Assembly: GCF_900114455.1 (NCBI RefSeq)
Contig: NZ_FOTC01000001.1
Span: forward strand, 1,389,058-1,453,057
Length of the DNA stretch: 64,000 nucleotides
Origin: Halogranum rubrum
GTDB taxonomy: Archaea; Halobacteriota; Halobacteria; Halobacteriales; Haloferacaceae
Direction of reading: 5' to 3'
Position numbers and translations under genes: made by a program. Positions 8,888 through 19,030 of this stretch are shown here, one piece after another. The notes beneath the pieces are model-generated. The model was not told where the DNA came from, searched no databases, and worked only from the letters and a program-made list of their open reading frames with translations. The first letter of the stretch is position 1; the number at the start of each line of letters is the position of its first letter.

Positions 8888-9637
8888 ATGGCACACGATT
8901 TCGACGTCGAGTTCATCGAACGCGGTGACCGGAAGGCACGCTTCCTCGTCCGGGGTCTAACCCCGGCTATCGCCAACGGCATCCGCCGGGCGATGATCGC
9001 GGACGTGCCCACCCTCTCTATCGACAGCGTCAGGTTCGTCGAGAACTCGTCGGTGATGTTCGACGAGATGATCGCACTGCGTCTGGGGCTCGTGCCCCTG
9101 ACGACGAGTCTGGACGACTTCGAGGAGGGTGACGAAGTCACGCTCGCGCTCGATGTCGAAGGACCGGCCACCGCGTACTCCGGCGACATGGTGTCGTCCG
9201 TCGAGTACGTCCAACCGGCCGACGAGAACATCCCCATCATCGAACTCAAAGAGGGGCAGCATCTGGAGTTCGAGGCCGACGCGGTCCTCGACTCCGGAAA
9301 GTCTCACGCCAAACATCAGGGCGGCGTGGCAGTCGGCTACCGACACCTGCAGAAGGTAGAGGTTGTCGGCGACACCCCCGAGTTCGACGACGGGGAACCG
9401 AACATCCTTCGCGGGGTCATCGAGACCGAGGACGGCGAACTCATCCACACGGACGAGTTCGGCAACGACCTCACACAGCAGTTCCCCGGGAAGGAAGTCG
9501 AAGTCAGCGACGTGCCGGGTGCGTTCGTCTTCCACGTGGAGACGGACGGCTCGTTCACGGTCGAAGAACTGGTTCTGCGCGCGGTCGAGTCGCTCGGCCT
9601 GCGTGCAGCAGAACTGGAAGAGAAAGTTTCGGTCTGA
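8888..9637 (+). CDS. rpoD: RNA polymerase subunit D (Rpo3)
   Basis: Alpha-like assembly subunit of archaeal RNA polymerase, 249 residues, pairing with Rpo11 to form the assembly platform with Rpo10. Family signatures are [20 protein letters not shown] and [11 protein letters not shown]. The protein contains no cysteine, so the Fe-S cluster domain of some archaeal Rpo3 proteins is absent or has lost its ligands; the middle insert (about 95-170) is instead acidic. Last protein of the S13 operon; tRNA-Leu begins 149 bases downstream. Confidence 0.96.
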   Translation: MAHDFDVEFIERGDRKARFLVRGLTPAIANGIRRAMIADVPTLSIDSVRFVENSSVMFDEMIALRLGLVPLTTSLDDFEEGDEVTLALDVEGPATAYSGDMVSSVEYVQPADENIPIIELKEGQHLEFEADAVLDSGKSHAKHQGGVAVGYRHLQKVEVVGDTPEFDDGEPNILRGVIETEDGELIHTDEFGNDLTQQFPGKEVEVSDVPGAFVFHVETDGSFTVEELVLRAVESLGLRAAELEEKVSV

Positions 9638-9753
9638 CAACGCATCATGACCCCAACACCCACCACCACACGACTGCCAGCCCACACGGCACCGGCAGCC
9701 GCTGGTGTGTGGGGCGTCCGTCGGCGACGTCGCCACGGTCGTACCGAAACTGG

Positions 9754-9759
9754 TTTTAC
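9754..9759 (+). promoter_or_regulatory. TATA element for tRNA-Leu / L18e operon
   Basis: TTTTAC preceded by an A-rich, BRE-like CCGAAAC (9744-9750) places initiation a few bases before the mature tRNA-Leu 5' end at 9786. Confidence 0.6.
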
Positions 9760-9785
9760 GGGGCATGCAGTAGAACGAAATGCGT

Positions 9786-9870
9786 GCAGGGATAGCCAAG
9801 TCAGGCCAACGGCGCAGCGTTCAGGGCGCTGTCTCATAGGAGTCCGCAGGTTCAAATCCTGCTCCCTGCA
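9786..9870 (+). tRNA. tRNA-Leu (CAG)
   Basis: An 85-base class II tRNA. The acceptor GCAGGGA pairs with TCCCTGC and A is the discriminator, as usual for leucine. The anticodon arm CAGCG-TTCAGGG-CGCTG gives CAG. The T arm GCAGG-TTCAAAT-CCTGC is perfect and the variable arm is long. A T5 run follows at 9876-9880, yet the L18e operon starts 24 bases later with its own Shine-Dalgarno, so the tRNA is probably cut from a shared transcript. The tRNA-Leu to S2 order matches the characterised Haloarcula operon. Confidence 0.96.
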
Positions 9871-9894
9871 CTCCCTTTTTCAGGAGGTCACATC

Positions 9895-10245
9895 ATGAGT
9901 AAGACAAACCCGAGACTCAACAGTCTCATCGCCGAGCTGAAGGCGGTTTCTCGCGATTCCAACGCCAACGTCTGGCAGGACCTCGCGGACCGTCTGGAGA
10001 AGCCCCGGCGCACCCACGCGGAAGTCAACCTCGGCCGCATCGAGCGGTACGCACAGGAAGACGAGACCGTCGTCGTTCCCGGCAAGGTGCTGGGAAGCGG
10101 TGTGCTGGAGAAGAACGTCACCGTCGCAGCCGTCGACTTCTCCGCCACGGCGCGGAAGAAGATCGAACAGGTCGGCAGCGTCGTGACGCTTGAACAGATT
10201 GCAGAAGAGAACCCCGAAGGTTCGAACGTACGGGTGATTCGATGA
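9895..10245 (+). CDS. rpl18e: Ribosomal protein eL18
   Basis: Large-subunit protein found only in archaea and eukaryotes, 116 residues: [20 protein letters not shown], then [20 protein letters not shown] and the C-terminal [16 protein letters not shown] strong Shine-Dalgarno AGGAGGT (9882-9888) lies six bases before the ATG, a marked contrast to the leaderless-style genes elsewhere in the window and consistent with internal translation after tRNA processing. It overlaps rpl13 by four bases. Confidence 0.97.
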   Translation: MSKTNPRLNSLIAELKAVSRDSNANVWQDLADRLEKPRRTHAEVNLGRIERYAQEDETVVVPGKVLGSGVLEKNVTVAAVDFSATARKKIEQVGSVVTLEQIAEENPEGSNVRVIR

Positions 10246-10679
10246 GCCTCGCAGAGTTCGACGCAGACGTCGTCATCGACGCACGTGATTGTATCCTCGG
10301 CCGCGTTGCCTCCGAAGTTGCGCAGCGCGCGATGGCCGGCGAGAAGGTCGCCATCATCAACGCCGAAGACGCTGTCATCACCGGCAGCGACGACGACATC
10401 ATGAGCGTCTACAAGAAGCGTCTCGACGTCGGTTCCGACCGAGGTCCGTACTACCCGAAGCGTCCGGACCGTATCTTCAAGCGCGCCGTCCGCGGCATGC
10501 TTCCGTACAAGAAGCCTCGCGGCCGCGAAGCGCTTGAGGGCGTCCGCGTCTACGTCGGCAACCCGTTCGACGAAGACGGCGAGGTCCTCGAAGAGACCTC
10601 GCTGGACCGCCTGTCGAGTATCAAGTTCATCTCTCTCGGAGAGATCAGCGAGAAACTGGGTGCTAACGTCACATGGTAA
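10242..10679 (+). CDS. rpl13: Ribosomal protein uL13
   Basis: Large-subunit protein, 145 residues of archaeal type: [20 protein letters not shown] at the start, [20 protein letters not shown] in the middle and a C-terminus ending in GANVTW. It starts within the rpl18e stop and overlaps rps9 by seven bases, keeping the L18e-L13-S9 order of archaea. Confidence 0.97.
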   Translation: MSLAEFDADVVIDARDCILGRVASEVAQRAMAGEKVAIINAEDAVITGSDDDIMSVYKKRLDVGSDRGPYYPKRPDRIFKRAVRGMLPYKKPRGREALEGVRVYVGNPFDEDGEVLEETSLDRLSSIKFISLGEISEKLGANVTW

Positions 10680-11071
10680 CGAACACGAGCGGTAAGAAGA
10701 AGACTGCCGTCGCCCGCGCGACCGTTCGCGAGGGCGAGGGCCGAGTTCGCATCAACTCCCAGCCGGTCGAACTGGCCGAGCCGGAGATGGCACGACTGAA
10801 GATGTTGGAACCGTTCCGCATCGCCGGCGAGGACCTTCGTTCGAAGGTCGACGTCGACGTCAAGGTCGACGGTGGCGGGTTCAGCGGGCAGGCAGACGCC
10901 GCCCGTACCGCCATCGCCCGTGGCCTCGTCCAGTACCTCAACGACGCCGAACTCCGTGATGCATACATGGAGTTCGACCGATCGCTGCTGGTCAACGACG
11001 TGCGTCAGTCCGAATCCAAGAAGTGGGGCGGACCTGGCGCCCGCGCTCGCTACCAGAAGTCCTACCGCTGA
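10673..11071 (+). CDS. rps9: Ribosomal protein uS9
   Basis: Small-subunit head protein, 132 residues. It starts [20 protein letters not shown] and ends in the invariant basic tail [10 protein letters not shown], whose last residues reach the P-site t[23 protein letters not shown] is the core signature. The ATG lies inside rpl13. Confidence 0.97.
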   Translation: MVTNTSGKKKTAVARATVREGEGRVRINSQPVELAEPEMARLKMLEPFRIAGEDLRSKVDVDVKVDGGGFSGQADAARTAIARGLVQYLNDAELRDAYMEFDRSLLVNDVRQSESKKWGGPGARARYQKSYR

Positions 11072-11083
11072 GGTGATCACACC

Positions 11084-11278
11084 ATGATGATACCCGTCCG
11101 GTGTTTCACGTGTGGCAACGTCATCGCCGAGCACTGGGAAGAGTTCAAATCCCGCGCCCGTGAGGGCGACGAGGACCCCGGAAAGGTCCTCGACGAGCTC
11201 GGCGTCGAACGCCACTGCTGCCGACGGATGATGGTCTCGCACAAAGACCTCGTCGACGTCGTCTCCCCATATCAGTGA
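11084..11278 (+). CDS. rpoN: RNA polymerase subunit N (Rpo10)
   Basis: Zinc-binding small polymerase subunit of 64 residues that helps hold the Rpo3-Rpo11 platform. The atypical zinc motif is visible as CFTCG near the start and HCCRRMM near residues 45-50. The first Met of two is used here; starting at the second changes little. Its TGA overlaps the start of rpoK. Confidence 0.96.
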   Translation: MMIPVRCFTCGNVIAEHWEEFKSRAREGDEDPGKVLDELGVERHCCRRMMVSHKDLVDVVSPYQ

Positions 11279-11457
11279 TGACGGTTCAACGATACAATCG
11301 GTACGAGAAGGCGCGCATCCTCGGCGCACGAGCGCTGCAAGTGTCGTACGGCGCACCGGTGCTCATCGACACAGAGGAGACCGAACCGATCCTCATCGCC
11401 GCAGAGGAGTACGACGCTGGTGTCCTACCCTTTACGGTGAAGCGGGGGGGAGAGTAG
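11278..11457 (+). CDS. rpoK: RNA polymerase subunit K (Rpo6)
   Basis: Omega/Rpb6 homologue, 59 residues from the ATG at 11278 (a GTG three bases earlier is an alternative). The Rpb6 signature [20 protein letters not shown] latches onto the largest subunit. It overlaps the rpoN stop (TGATG), so the two small polymerase subunits are coupled. Enolase starts four bases after its stop. Confidence 0.95.
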   Translation: MTVQRYNRYEKARILGARALQVSYGAPVLIDTEETEPILIAAEEYDAGVLPFTVKRGGE

Positions 11458-11461
11458 TACG

Positions 11462-12661
11462 ATGACTCTCATCACCAGCGTCCGACTGCGTCGTATCCTC
11501 GACTCCCGTGGTAACCCCACCGTCGAAGCCGACGTGCTGACCGAGTCCGGCGGATTCGGTCGTGCTGCGGCCCCGAGTGGGGCGAGTACGGGTGAGTACG
11601 AAGCGATCGAACTCCCGCCAAACGAGGCGATTTCGGCGGCCCGCAAACACGCGGTGCCGCGACTCGTCGGTGAGGTCCACGCTGGCAACCAGCGCGAAGT
11701 CGACGGAGCACTCCGCGCCGCAGACGGCACGGAGAACTTCTCGGAAATCGGCGCGAACTCCGCCGTGGCCATCTCGATGGCCGCCGCGAAAGCCGGTGCC
11801 GACGTCCTCGGTGCGCCGCTGTATCAGCATCTCGGTGGTGCGTTCCGCGGCGACAACTTCCCGGTTCCACTCGGGAACGTCGTCGGCGGCGGCGAACACG
11901 CGAAGGACGCGACGAACATCCAGGAGTTCCTGGCGGCCCCCGTCGGCGCACCGAGCGTCGCCGAGGCCATCTTCGCCAACGCAGACGTCCACGCCAAAGC
12001 GGCCGAGATTCTCGACGAACGAGGCATTCCGGCAGCGAAGGGCGACGAAGGTGCCTGGGCGCCTCCCGTCGACGACGCCGAGGCCTTCGAAATCATGGAC
12101 GAAGCCGTCGAGGCAGTCGCGGACGACCGCGGCTTCGAGATCAAGTTCGGGCTGGACATGGCTGCCGCCGAACTGTTCGAGGACGGCGAGTACCACTACG
12201 GGGACGAGACGAAGTCGACCGAAGAGCAGATCGACTACGTCGCCGACCTCGTCAACGAGTACGACCTCGCGTACGTCGAGGACCCCCTCGACGAGAACGA
12301 CTACGAAGGGTTCGCCGAACTCACCGACCGCGTCGGTGACCAGACCCTCATCTGTGGCGACGACCTGTTCGTGACGAACGTCGAGCGCCTGCAGGAGGGT
12401 ATCGATACGGATGCAGCCAACAGCATCCTCATCAAGCCGAACCAGATCGGCACTCTCACCGACGCCTTCGACGCCATCGAACTGGCGACGGAACACGGCT
12501 ACAAATCCGTCATCTCCCACCGGTCGGGCGAGACGGAGGACACGACCATCGCACACCTCGCCGTCGCGACGGACGCCCCGTTCATCAAGACGGGCACCGT
12601 CCAAGGCGAGCGAACTGCCAAACTCAACGAACTCATCCGCATCGCGGAGGACGCTGTATGA
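11462..12661 (+). CDS. eno: Enolase (phosphopyruvate hydratase)
   Basis: Interconverts 2-phosphoglycerate and phosphoenolpyruvate; 399 residues. Visible features are the N-terminal [20 protein letters not shown], the mobile loop [12 protein letters not shown], the metal ligands in [18 protein letters not shown] and LICGDDLFV, the catalytic lysine in [16 protein letters not shown] and [18 protein letters not shown]. An enolase gene inside the ribosomal/polymerase string is normal for archaea. It overlaps rps2 by four bases. Confidence 0.97.
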   Translation: MTLITSVRLRRILDSRGNPTVEADVLTESGGFGRAAAPSGASTGEYEAIELPPNEAISAARKHAVPRLVGEVHAGNQREVDGALRAADGTENFSEIGANSAVAISMAAAKAGADVLGAPLYQHLGGAFRGDNFPVPLGNVVGGGEHAKDATNIQEFLAAPVGAPSVAEAIFANADVHAKAAEILDERGIPAAKGDEGAWAPPVDDAEAFEIMDEAVEAVADDRGFEIKFGLDMAAAELFEDGEYHYGDETKSTEEQIDYVADLVNEYDLAYVEDPLDENDYEGFAELTDRVGDQTLICGDDLFVTNVERLQEGIDTDAANSILIKPNQIGTLTDAFDAIELATEHGYKSVISHRSGETEDTTIAHLAVATDAPFIKTGTVQGERTAKLNELIRIAEDAV

Positions 12662-13449
12662 GCGAAAACGAAAACGAAGCACTCGAAGCCGCGGAAGAGG
12701 AGATCGACGCCGAGGCACCCGCCGAGGACGCCGGCGCAGAGCCGGACGTCGATCCCGAAATCGCCGCGGAAGAGGACTTGCCCGCCGAGGAAGCCGAGGA
12801 ATCGGCTCCCGAGGCTGAAGAAGAGACAGAAGAGTCGATGTTCGACGAGGACGTCATGCCCGACGACGAGGCAGACCTCCTCATCCCTGTCGAGGACTAC
12901 CTCTCTGCTGGTGTCCACATCGGTACCCAGCAGAAGACCAGCGACATGGAGCGGTTCATCCACCGCGTTCGCGACGACGGCCTGTACGTGCTCGACGTGA
13001 GTCAGACCGACTCGCGCATCCGCACGGCTGCCGACTTCCTCGCGAACTACAACCCCGAGCAGGTGCTCGTCACCTCCTCGCGCCAGTACGGGCGGTTCCC
13101 GGCGAAGAAGTTCGCCGACGCCATCGGCGCACGCGCCCGGACCGGGCGCTTCATCCCGGGAACGCTGACGAACCCGGACTACGAAGGCTACATCGAGCCG
13201 GACGTCGTGGTCGTCACGGACCCTATCGGTGACAATCAGGCCGTCAAAGAGGCCATCACCGTGGGGATTCCGGTCATCGCGATGTGTGACTCGAACAACC
13301 AGACGTCGAACGTCGACCTCGTCATCCCGACGAACAACAAGGGTCGCCGCGCACTGTCGGTCGTCTACTGGCTGCTGGCCAACGAGACGCTCGACCGCCG
13401 CGGTGCCGAACCCACGTACGCCCTCGACGACTTCGAGGCCGGCATCTAA
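12658..13449 (+). CDS. rps2: Ribosomal protein uS2
   Basis: Small-subunit protein of 263 residues. The first 70 or so are an extremely acidic Glu/Asp/Ala-rich extension, common in haloarchaeal S2. The conserved fold starts at [18 protein letters not shown] and includes [13 protein letters not shown]-like ([19 protein letters not shown]), [11 protein letters not shown] and [19 protein letters not shown]. Last gene of the tRNA-Leu operon. Confidence 0.97.
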   Translation: MSENENEALEAAEEEIDAEAPAEDAGAEPDVDPEIAAEEDLPAEEAEESAPEAEEETEESMFDEDVMPDDEADLLIPVEDYLSAGVHIGTQQKTSDMERFIHRVRDDGLYVLDVSQTDSRIRTAADFLANYNPEQVLVTSSRQYGRFPAKKFADAIGARARTGRFIPGTLTNPDYEGYIEPDVVVVTDPIGDNQAVKEAITVGIPVIAMCDSNNQTSNVDLVIPTNNKGRRALSVVYWLLANETLDRRGAEPTYALDDFEAGI

Positions 13450-13574
13450 CTCGGGATTTCGAGTTTAGACGATTCGACTCCTTTCTCTCGGACGCAAGCC
13501 GCCAGTGGCGACGCTTCGTGTCCAACTCGTGTCAGGGACAGAACTATTTCACGTCACCCGGTAGTGACAAACAG

Positions 13575-13934
13575 ATGGTCTCTCGCTCGTCACTCGTGGG
13601 ACTCGCCGTGCTGGTCGTTTCCACTGGTGTAGCTGCAGTGTTGTTTCTCTCCGTCCCAAACCTTTCACTCGCTGGTACAACCATTCGGACGCCACTCATC
13701 CTCGCCGCCGTCAGCGGCGTACTTTGTCTCTGGTCAGGTTTCAGGAGTTACCGAGACGACCGACCACGAACCGCGGCGTGGTTCGTTCTACTCGGTGTCG
13801 GTCTCCCGCTGTCACTTGTCGACCGTCCACTCATTCCGTGGATAGGGGTCGTCTTCGTTGTCACTAGCGTTGCCGTCTCGTGGCGACTCGACGACCGACT
13901 CCGGGCACTACTCTCGAACAGCGGGGAAAAATGA
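13575..13934 (+). CDS. Four-helix membrane protein, unknown
   Basis: 119 residues from the ATG at 13575, with hydrophobic segments at about 7-27, 36-53, 63-77 and 80-99, short polar loops and a charged C-terminus. A longer reading from 13518 adds a polar segment without membrane character. It is in the direction of rps2, 125 bases downstream, and converges on pccA. I do not recognise the family. Confidence 0.6.
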   Translation: MVSRSSLVGLAVLVVSTGVAAVLFLSVPNLSLAGTTIRTPLILAAVSGVLCLWSGFRSYRDDRPRTAAWFVLLGVGLPLSLVDRPLIPWIGVVFVVTSVAVSWRLDDRLRALLSNSGEK

Positions 13935-13962
13935 AAACGAAAACGGGACGGGACGCTCTCGA

Positions 13963-15771
13963 CTACTCGATGACGACGAGCACGTCGCCCATGTCGACGG
14001 CGTCGCCCTCACCGACGAGCACCTGCGAGACGGTGCCGCCGACTTCCGCGACGACGTCGTTCTCCATCTTCATCGCTTCGAGGACACAGACGACGTCGCC
14101 GGAGCTAACCTCGTCGCCCTCGGAGACGTTGACCGAGAGAATCGTTCCCTGCATCTCGGCTTCGACCGTCTGGCCGTCGCCTTCGACGACGACGTCGTCG
14201 TCGCCGCCGTCGTCGTTCTGCTGGGCCTGTGGCGGGCGCTGACCGCCACTGCCACCGCTCTTTGCGTTCCCGGAGACGGAGATGGCGGGCGCACCGCGTT
14301 CTTCGAGCGACACTTGGAAGCGCTTGCCGTTGACCTCGACGGTGAAGTCGCGTTCGGTGACGTCCTCGTCGTCCTCTTCGGAGGAAGACGCCGCGGGACC
14401 CCACTCTTCGACAGCCTGCTCGATGCGCGACTTGTCGAGTTCTTCGTCGAGGTACTTCGTCGTGTGCTCGCCCGCACAGAACGTCTCGTCGGTGAGCATC
14501 AGCCGGTGGAACGGGATGATGGTGTGGAAGCCTTCGATTTCGAACTCGGCGAGGGCACGCTCCGAGCGAGTGATACACTCTTCTCGGTCGGAGGCGGTGA
14601 CGATGAGCTTCGCAATCATCGAGTCGTAGTCCGTCACCAAGTCGTCACCCTGTCGGAGCGCATCGTCCATGCGGACGCCGATACCGCCCGGTGGGTCGTA
14701 CGTCTCCAGTTTGCCGCCCGGCGCGGGTGCGAAGTCGTTCGCGGCGTTCTCGGCGTTGATACGGAACTCCATCGAGTGGCCGTCGAACTCGACGTCGTCC
14801 TGTGCGAAGTCGAGTTCTTCGCCGGCGGCGACGCGCAGTTGCCACTTCACGATGTCGATGCCCGTAATCTGCTCCGAGACGGTGTGTTCGACCTGAATCC
14901 GGGTGTTGACCTCCATGAAGAAGAACTCGCCGTCCTCGACGAGGAACTCCACCGTCCCGGCGTTGAAGTAGTCGGCGGCTTTGACACCGCGACGGGCCGC
15001 CTCACCGATGCGCTCGCGTAGGTCCTCGGTCAGCGCGGGCGACGGCGCTTCCTCGATGACCTTCTGGTGGCGGCGCTGCAGCGAGCAGTCACGCTCGCCG
15101 AGATGACGGACGTTCCCGTGTTCGTCGGCGAGAATCTGTACCTCGATGTGGCGAGGCGATTCGAGGTACTTCTCGACGTAGACGGAGGCGTTGTCGAAGT
15201 ACGCCTCACCCTCGCGCTGGGCTGTTTCGAGTTGGTCTTCGACCTCTTCCTCGTTGTGGACGACTTTCAGGCCGCGGCCACCGCCGCCACCTTCGGCCTT
15301 GATAGCGACCGGGTAGCCGTACTCGTCGGCAATCTCTTTGACCTCTTCTGCGGACTCGACGGGTTCCGTCGTCCCAGGGACGACGGGAACGTCGGCCTCC
15401 TGCATCAGCGCGCGGGCCTTCGTCTTCTCGCCGAGTCGCTCCATCGCGTCGGCCGAGGGTCCGACCCACTTCACGTTGCTCTCACCGACCTTCGCGGCGA
15501 ACGTCGCGTTCTCCGCGAGGAAGCCGTAGCCAGGGTGGATGGCGTCTGCGCCAGCCTTTCGGGCGGCGTCGATGACGGCTTCGTGGTCGAGGTAGGAGTC
15601 GGCCGCACGCGCCGGACCGATGTTGTACGCTTCGTCGGCGTAGCGGACGTGACCGGAGTGTTTGTCGGCGTCGCTGTACACTGCAACCGTTCGGATGCCG
15701 AGCTCCTCACAGGCGCGCATCACGCGCACCGCGATTTCGCCTCGGTTCGCCACGAGAACCTTACTGAACAT
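13963..15771 (-). CDS. pccA: Propionyl/acetyl-CoA carboxylase biotin carboxylase + biotin carrier subunit
   Basis: A 602-residue fusion of biotin carboxylase (about 1-450) and a biotin carrier domain (last 75). It carboxylates its own biotin with bicarbonate and ATP and hands it to PccB. The N-terminus is [20 protein letters not shown]; the ATP-grasp glycine loop is [33 protein letters not shown] and [15 protein letters not shown] are catalytic signatures. The biotinyl lysine is K568 in EAMKMEN, 34 residues from the end. A His/Asp/Glu-rich linker joins the domains. The ATG at 15771 fits family N-termini; one at 15786 adds five residues. Third gene of a pccB-pccX-pccA order, with about 200 bases before it. 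Confidence 0.93.
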   Translation of the reverse strand: MFSKVLVANRGEIAVRVMRACEELGIRTVAVYSDADKHSGHVRYADEAYNIGPARAADSYLDHEAVIDAARKAGADAIHPGYGFLAENATFAAKVGESNVKWVGPSADAMERLGEKTKARALMQEADVPVVPGTTEPVESAEEVKEIADEYGYPVAIKAEGGGGGRGLKVVHNEEEVEDQLETAQREGEAYFDNASVYVEKYLESPRHIEVQILADEHGNVRHLGERDCSLQRRHQKVIEEAPSPALTEDLRERIGEAARRGVKAADYFNAGTVEFLVEDGEFFFMEVNTRIQVEHTVSEQITGIDIVKWQLRVAAGEELDFAQDDVEFDGHSMEFRINAENAANDFAPAPGGKLETYDPPGGIGVRMDDALRQGDDLVTDYDSMIAKLIVTASDREECITRSERALAEFEIEGFHTIIPFHRLMLTDETFCAGEHTTKYLDEELDKSRIEQAVEEWGPAASSSEEDDEDVTERDFTVEVNGKRFQVSLEERGAPAISVSGNAKSGGSGGQRPPQAQQNDDGGDDDVVVEGDGQTVEAEMQGTILSVNVSEGDEVSSGDVVCVLEAMKMENDVVAEVGGTVSQVLVGEGDAVDMGDVLVVIE

Positions 15772-15978
15772 TACTTGGGAACCCATTCTCGCAACGACCC
15801 CCTTATTCTATCGGTCCGAAATCGGTCTGCCGTCAACCGACGAGAAGTGAGTAGTTGACGAGTCGTTCGACAGAACGAGTGTGGAGCCAGTAGCTCTCGA
15901 CAACCACGTGTCGAGTGCCGGGCCTCTCGCTCTCGGTGTCTGTCGTGTCTGAACGGGAGTCGAAAAACCGGGAACTGG

Positions 15979-16245
15979 TCAGAAGCGGTCTGCGCGCGAC
16001 GCTGCGGCCCACGCATCGGTGGGTGCGCCCTTCGGAACGCGCTGAATCGACCGACCCTGCAGGCCCTCGATGCGGCCCGCGAAGGTCCACTGTTTCCCCT
16101 GCCACGTCTCTTCGTCACCGGCCTCTTCGGCAGCGGCCGCAGCGACCGCTTGGTCACGCATGTGCGCCCCGATGGCGGCGACGATAGCCGCCGCCTCCTC
16201 GGGGTCGGCGTCGTCCGGGATATCGATGTCGTCGACGAGACTCAT
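15979..16245 (-). CDS. pccX: Small propionyl-CoA carboxylase subunit
   Basis: 88 residues, Ala/Asp/Glu-rich at first ([20 protein letters not shown]), then [20 protein letters not shown]. It resembles the short third subunit (PccX) found with haloarchaeal propionyl-CoA carboxylase, analogous to epsilon subunits of actinobacterial acyl-CoA carboxylases: an [10 protein letters not shown] helix followed by a W-containing beta segment. Its ATG overlaps the pccB stop (ATGA), so the two should be made together. Probable role: assembly or stability of the alpha/beta holoenzyme. Confidence 0.85.
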   Translation of the reverse strand: MSLVDDIDIPDDADPEEAAAIVAAIGAHMRDQAVAAAAAEEAGDEETWQGKQWTFAGRIEGLQGRSIQRVPKGAPTDAWAAASRADRF

Positions 16246-17795
16246 CAGATGGGGATGTTACCGTGTTTCTTCTCGGGCAGGTCGCCGCGCTTGGATTTGA
16301 GCATCTTCAGGTCGGCGATGAGTCGCGAGCGGGTCTCCGTCGGTTCGATGACGTCGTCGAGGAAGCCACGGTCGGCCGCAGTGTAGGGGTTGGCAAACTC
16401 CTCTCGGTACTCCTCGATGAGTTCGTCGCGGCGGGCGTCCGGGTCGTCTGCCGCGTCGAGTTCTTTCGAGTAGAGGATGTTGACCGCACCCTGTGGCCCC
16501 ATGACGGCGATTTCGGCCGTCGGCCACGCGTAGTTCACGTCGGCACCGAGATGCTTCGAGGCCATGACGTCGTACGCGCCACCGTAGGCCTTCCGCGTGA
16601 TGACGGTCATGAGCGGCACCTGTGCCTCGGAGTAGGCGTAGAGCAACTTCGCGCCGTGGCGGATGATGCCGTTGTGCTCTTGGTCCGTGCCCGGGAGGAA
16701 GCCGGGAACGTCGACGAACGTCAGGATTGGGACGTTGAACGCGTCACAGCAACGGACGAAGCGTGCGGCCTTCTCGGACGCTTCGATGTCGAGTGTGCCG
16801 GCGTTGGCCCGTGGTTGGTTGGCGACGACGCCGATAGAGTGGCCGTCGAGTCGAGCGAACCCGACGACGATGTTCTTCGCGAACTCCTCGTGGACCTCGA
16901 AGAAGGAGCCTTCGTCGGCGACGCGGCCGATGACGTCCGTGATGTCGTAGGGTTTCCGGGGTTGGTCGGGGACGATAGTGTTCAGCTCTTCGTCGGCGCG
17001 TTCCGGGTCGTCCCACGGGTCGACCCGCGGCGGGTCCTCGACGTTGTTCTGCGGGAGATACGAGAGCAACAACGCGATGTTGTCGAGTGTCTCCTCTTCG
17101 GAACCGGCGGTGAAGTGCGCCACCCCAGAGGTAGAGGCGTGCGTCTTCGCACCGCCGAGTTCCTCGAACGTGACTTCTTCACCCGTGACCGTCTTGATGA
17201 CGTCCGGGCCGGTGATGAACATGTGACTCGTGTCTTCCACCATGAACGTGAAGTCGGTGAGACCGGGTGAGTAGACGGCCCCACCCGCACACGGTCCCAT
17301 GATGGCCGAAATCTGCGGGACGACGCCGCTCGCCTCGGTGTTCCGGCGGAAGATTTCGCCGAACCCGGCGAGAGACTTCACACCCTCTTGAATCCGCGCG
17401 CCGGCGGAGTCGTTGAGGCCGACGACGGGTGCACCGACTTCCATCGCCTTGTCCATCACCTTGCAGATCTTCTCGGCGAACACCTCACCGAGTGAGCCAC
17501 CGAAGACGGTAAAGTCGTGTGCGAAGACGAAGACGGTCCGCCCGTTGACCTCGCCGTAGCCCGTGACGACGCCGTCGCCGTAGAGCTGTTTCTCTTCCAT
17601 CCCGAACGAGTGGGTTCGGTGGGTGCGGAACTGGTCGAACTCCTGGAACGTCCCGTCGTCGAGGAAGTAGTCGATGCGCTCGCGCGCTGTCATCTTCCCT
17701 TTGTCGTGTTGGGACTGGATACGGTCTTCTCCGCCGCCGAGGTGCGCTTCTTCGCGCTTTTCGCGGAGATCGTCGATTCGGTCGTCCATCGTCAT
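16245..17795 (-). CDS. pccB: Propionyl-CoA carboxylase carboxyltransferase subunit
   Basis: Transfers the carboxyl group from biotin to propionyl-CoA, making methylmalonyl-CoA; 516 residues. Both crotonase-like halves are present: [54 protein letters not shown], then [40 protein letters not shown] and [16 protein letters not shown]. The ATG at 17795 fits the family; upstream in-frame sequence to 17873 does not. First gene of the operon. It consumes the propionyl-CoA released by the lyase at 4923, linking this operon to the methylaspartate cycle; acetyl-CoA may be a second substrate. Confidence 0.93.
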   Translation of the reverse strand: MTMDDRIDDLREKREEAHLGGGEDRIQSQHDKGKMTARERIDYFLDDGTFQEFDQFRTHRTHSFGMEEKQLYGDGVVTGYGEVNGRTVFVFAHDFTVFGGSLGEVFAEKICKVMDKAMEVGAPVVGLNDSAGARIQEGVKSLAGFGEIFRRNTEASGVVPQISAIMGPCAGGAVYSPGLTDFTFMVEDTSHMFITGPDVIKTVTGEEVTFEELGGAKTHASTSGVAHFTAGSEEETLDNIALLLSYLPQNNVEDPPRVDPWDDPERADEELNTIVPDQPRKPYDITDVIGRVADEGSFFEVHEEFAKNIVVGFARLDGHSIGVVANQPRANAGTLDIEASEKAARFVRCCDAFNVPILTFVDVPGFLPGTDQEHNGIIRHGAKLLYAYSEAQVPLMTVITRKAYGGAYDVMASKHLGADVNYAWPTAEIAVMGPQGAVNILYSKELDAADDPDARRDELIEEYREEFANPYTAADRGFLDDVIEPTETRSRLIADLKMLKSKRGDLPEKKHGNIPI

Positions 17796-17891
17796 AGGTG
17801 CCACCCAGTACTCATTGCCTCCATTGTCACGGAGATACGGCAAAAGAATTCCGCAACCCACCAAAACGACCACGAAAGATTTTTTCGGCCG

Positions 17892-18920
17892 TCAGGCGAC
17901 GGCGGCAGCGGGGCCGAGCGTCACCAGCGCCGCCCCGACGACGATGACGAGTGCACCCACGACGACGCCCTTCGTGACCGTTTCGAGGTCCGAGAGTAGG
18001 AAGTACGAGAACACGGTCGTAAACAGCGGGGCCGTCGCCGCCAGCGGGTCGACGATAGCGACGTTCCCCTCGGGCAACGAGAACGCCGCGAACAACGAGA
18101 GGAGTGCGACGGCGGTGAGGACACCGCTCCCGGCGAAGTAGAGATAGCTCCGACGCGGCGACCCGAAGACGGCGTCGCGGTGGCGAGCGAGCGCGTACGC
18201 ACCGAGTGCGACGAGCGCCGCCGTCTCGTTCAGTGTCACGGCTTCGAGAGCGTTCGTCGGCGACGTGGTCAACCCGTAACGCCGGAGGACGTTCCCGACG
18301 GCGAAGAACGCCGCCCCGCCGAGCGGAAAGAGCAGGTCTCGCGGTTCCCACCCACTCAGGTCGCCGCCTTTCGCGACGGCGAGGACGACGAGTCCGGCGA
18401 CGAGGACGACGACGCCGGCGACGGTGGTGAACGTCACGCTCTCACCGAGAAAACCCACGGCGAGCGCCGTCGCGAACAGGGGTCGGGCGCTGATGACGGC
18501 GCTGTTGACGCTCGCGCCGACTCGCTGGACACCGTTGAAGACGGCGATGCGACCCAGTGCCGTGCCGACTGCGCCTGCGACGACGAACACGCCGAGCGTC
18601 GCCAGCGAGAGTTCCGCGAAGACGTCCATCCCTTGGCGGGCGAGAAGAAGTATCCAGTAGAGCACCGAGTCGACGACGACCACGACGAGGGCGGCTTGCA
18701 CGGCGTCGCCACCGACCGACATCCCACGCTTCGAGAGGACCGGAGAGAACCCCCACAAGAGCGCAGGCACCATCGCGAGCAGGTACACCTCCGGCGGGGC
18801 CGAGAGGAGCGCGTCGGTCGCAGCGAGTGGTGTGAGCAAAGTGGACGGTGTCGAAGAGACGAGTGGTGTCGAAGAGACGAGCGAGAGGAGAGCGCGGAGA
18901 AGCGAGAGCAGTCCGTTCAT
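17892..18920 (-). CDS. EamA/DMT-family transporter
   Basis: 342-residue integral membrane protein with ten predicted helices in two EamA repeats. The first includes ALLWGFSPVLSKRGM and RIAVFNGVQRVGASVNSAV; the second includes GGAAFFAVGNVLRRYGLT and EGNVAIVDPLAATAPLFTTV. Such proteins export metabolites or amino acids; the substrate cannot be read. The N-terminal 40 residues are an extra low-complexity leader with a direct 6-residue repeat (LVSSTP twice) from a 17-base DNA repeat at 18847-18881. A later start at 18773 would cut into the first helix, so the long form is kept. Confidence 0.85.
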   Translation of the reverse strand: MNGLLSLLRALLSLVSSTPLVSSTPSTLLTPLAATDALLSAPPEVYLLAMVPALLWGFSPVLSKRGMSVGGDAVQAALVVVVVDSVLYWILLLARQGMDVFAELSLATLGVFVVAGAVGTALGRIAVFNGVQRVGASVNSAVISARPLFATALAVGFLGESVTFTTVAGVVVLVAGLVVLAVAKGGDLSGWEPRDLLFPLGGAAFFAVGNVLRRYGLTTSPTNALEAVTLNETAALVALGAYALARHRDAVFGSPRRSYLYFAGSGVLTAVALLSLFAAFSLPEGNVAIVDPLAATAPLFTTVFSYFLLSDLETVTKGVVVGALVIVVGAALVTLGPAAAVA

Positions 18921-19030
18921 GCTCGTAGTTGGAGCGGGCGTGGAAAAGACCGACCGAATGAGTGCGGGCTTGCCGGGTTCTGTCGCTCACGGCCACGTCG
19001 TTTACCCGCCGCGCGGTCGAACCGTCGCCC

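Noticed and set aside
9871-9894. T5 run after tRNA-Leu as a true terminator
   Set aside because: There is no hairpin besides the tRNA itself, and a Shine-Dalgarno and L18e start follow at once, so read-through is likelier.
13858-15021. 387-residue open frame on the plus strand
   Set aside because: Antisense to pccA, whose biotin carboxylase and carrier motifs are unambiguous.
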